This document shows, piece by piece, positions 62,730-64,000 of a stretch of DNA of 64,000 nucleotides. The DNA comes from Trichostrongylus colubriformis (lineage: Eukaryota > Nematoda > Chromadorea > Rhabditida > Trichostrongylidae). Made by a program: the position numbers and the translations under genes. The notes beneath the pieces were generated by a model. That model was not told the origin of the DNA. It searched no databases and saw only the letters and a program-made list of their open reading frames with translations. The DNA lies in contig OZ022261.1 in assembly GCA_963978905.1 (NCBI GenBank), forward strand, positions 18,647,582 to 18,711,581, in the 5' to 3' direction. How positions within the stretch are numbered: the first letter of the stretch is position 1; each line of letters begins with the position of its first letter.

Positions 62730-63415
62730 TATATATAATCGGCTAAGTGTGTCTGTTGGTGTGTGTGTGTGTTTGACCGGAAATTCATATCTGGCGTCGC
62801 AGCAAAGCTGGGGCTCTGATTTTTTGGAGTGATATGGGGGTGGTAAGGGATCATCAGTGATGAGGGACCGGAAGTGATAGCAACTGATAAGGACTGATAA
62901 GGAGCCTGATAAGGCGAATGCCGGGAAATTCACATCTCACGTCGCAACGAGGCTGAGAACCTGAGTTTTTAAAGTGATATGGGAGTGGTAAGGGGACATG
63001 AGTGGTGAGGGACCGGAAGTGATAGCAGCTGATGGTGGCTGATAAGGAGTCTCGAAAAACGAATGCCTGGGAACTGATATCTCGCGTCGCAGCGAAGCTG
63101 GGAGTCTGATTTTTTGAAGTGGTATGGGGGGGTGGTAAGGGGACATCAGTGGTGAGGGACGGAAGTGATAGCAACTGATAAGGGCTGATAAGGAGCCTTG
63201 AAAGACGAATAACGGTAAATTGATATCTTCGTCGCAGCGAAGCTGGGACTCTGAATTTTTAAAGTGATATGGGGGGGGGGGGGTGGTGAGGGGACATCAA
63301 CGGTGAGGGACCGGGCGTGATAGCAGCTGATAAGGGCTGATAAGGAGCCTTGGAAGGCGAGTGGCGTGAAATCGATATCTCGCGTCGCAGCGAAGATGGG
63401 AGCCTGAATTTTACA
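62730..63415. repeat. Tandem array, about 145-bp unit, 4-5 copies
   Basis: The units start near 62793, 62937, 63083, 63226 and 63379 at GCGTCGCAGCGAAGCTGGGA-like sequence and contain AAGTGATATGGGGG, GTGAGGGACCGGAAGTGATA and GATAAGGAGCCT. Just upstream is CATCCTACTATATATAATCG with a GT-rich stretch. The units are about 80-90% alike by eye. Confidence 0.9.
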
Positions 63416-63416
63416 T

Positions 63417-63655
63417 ACCAGTTGGATTGGCGCACACTGCTGGCGCTTTACACATGGAAGCATGCAAAATGAGCTTGATCGATTTCGACTGATGCGGAAG
63501 GACGAGATGTACGGGAGGGATTTTGTTTCCTTTTTCCTTTTTTGCAAATTCCCTGTTTCTGCGAACCGTTTGGTGATACTGATCGATTGATGCGTTCAAG
63601 CTCAATTAGCATGCTCATGTGTGATGCGCGCAGTATTGTGCGCCAGCTCAACCGG
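63417..63655. repeat. Short inverted-repeat element (MITE)
   Basis: ACCAGTTGGATTGGCGCACA at the left and inverted TGTGCGCCAGCTCAACCGGT at the right. Similar ends (CTGGCGTACATTACTGCGCG) occur at 44668, 50937 and 38613. Confidence 0.75.
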
Positions 63656-63879
63656 TGACCTTTTATTGCGAGCACAAAAGCGGCAATAGACAAGGTCACC
63701 ATCTTTCATGTAGAGAAAAATGAAGGAAGTTTAGTGTCTCCTCCTAAGCTCCAGACCATTTCAAGTATTGCTGTGGAGATCTTCAGGGAAATCCGAAGTT
63801 TCATTATTTGTTTGACAGTACAGTACCTACCTTTGCCACTCCGTTTGGCTATCCTCATTCGTTCGTTGCCAGGGTCAAG

Positions 63880-63996
63880 CGTCCAGTTGAGGAAAATTTT
63901 TGAAAAATACGACCCCCCCCCCAGAAAGGGGACCTCCATACGACCCCCCCCCCCCTCTTTTTTATGTTCCTCTTCTTCTGTGGTTTCTACCAAGCC
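63880..63996. repeat. Dispersed repeat H, copy 2 (inverted)
   Basis: GGTCAAGCGTCCAGTTGAGG, C-runs and CTTCTGTGGTTTCTACCAAG are the reverse complement of 20873-21008. It runs to the window edge. Confidence 0.8.
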
Positions 63997-64000
63997 AGTG

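Noticed and set aside
62730..63415. CRISPR-like array
   Set aside because: The repeats are ~145 bp, contiguous and diverged, with no unique spacers. This is a eukaryotic tandem repeat.

Overview
The window is nuclear DNA from a nematode, most likely a clade V (strongylid, hookworm-like) parasite. The reasons are: two multi-exon genes with short exons and nematode-style acceptors (TTTTCAG/TTTYAG); a full-size P-glycoprotein split into at least 29 exons over more than 41 kb; and introns and spacers filled with mariner-type transposons, hairpin MITEs and giant foldback elements. The species cannot be named from the sequence. No bacterial genes, rRNA, tRNA or CRISPR array were found.

Layout. (1) About 1.3-13.5 kb, plus strand: a gene coding for P-loop GTPase domains of the immunity-related GTPase (IRG) type. 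A proline-rich N-terminal region leads into GTPase domain A (exons 2566-4691/4715), then a 4.8 kb interval, then GTPase domain B (exons 9520-13507). A and B are clear duplicates with matching intron positions. The exon phases allow A and B to be spliced into one tandem-GTPase protein, although A can also end at its own stop (4713-4715). The interval holds a decayed mariner and a relic of a reverse-transcriptase-linked GIY-YIG domain. (2) 13.5-18.5 kb: tail-to-tail intergenic region with a two-copy tandem repeat, a mariner relic and a GC-rich hairpin MITE. (3) 18.5-60.1 kb (possibly to 62.5 kb), minus strand: one ABCB-type P-glycoprotein gene. I traced 29 exons with compatible phases, giving 1216 codons from the first transmembrane helix to the stop. 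Both nucleotide-binding domains keep all ATPase motifs, so it reads as a functional drug and lipid export pump. A first exon with the start codon is only tentatively placed (62392-62505). (4) 62.7-64 kb: a ~145-bp tandem array, a short MITE and a dispersed repeat.

The most unusual DNA lies in the P-glycoprotein introns. There is a 1.38 kb near-perfect palindrome (53311-54691) whose arms each hold four spaced copies of a small hairpin motif. Three copies of a second foldback family (37.5, 46.1 and 49.4 kb) share a 19-base core with it. A Mutator-like MITE family shows clean 9-bp target duplications, and one copy sits inside a foldback. A shortened mariner keeps its terminal repeats and an intact DNA-binding-domain-only reading frame (29100-29652). 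All of these lie within the P-glycoprotein primary transcript, so the foldbacks would form long double-stranded RNA in its pre-mRNA.
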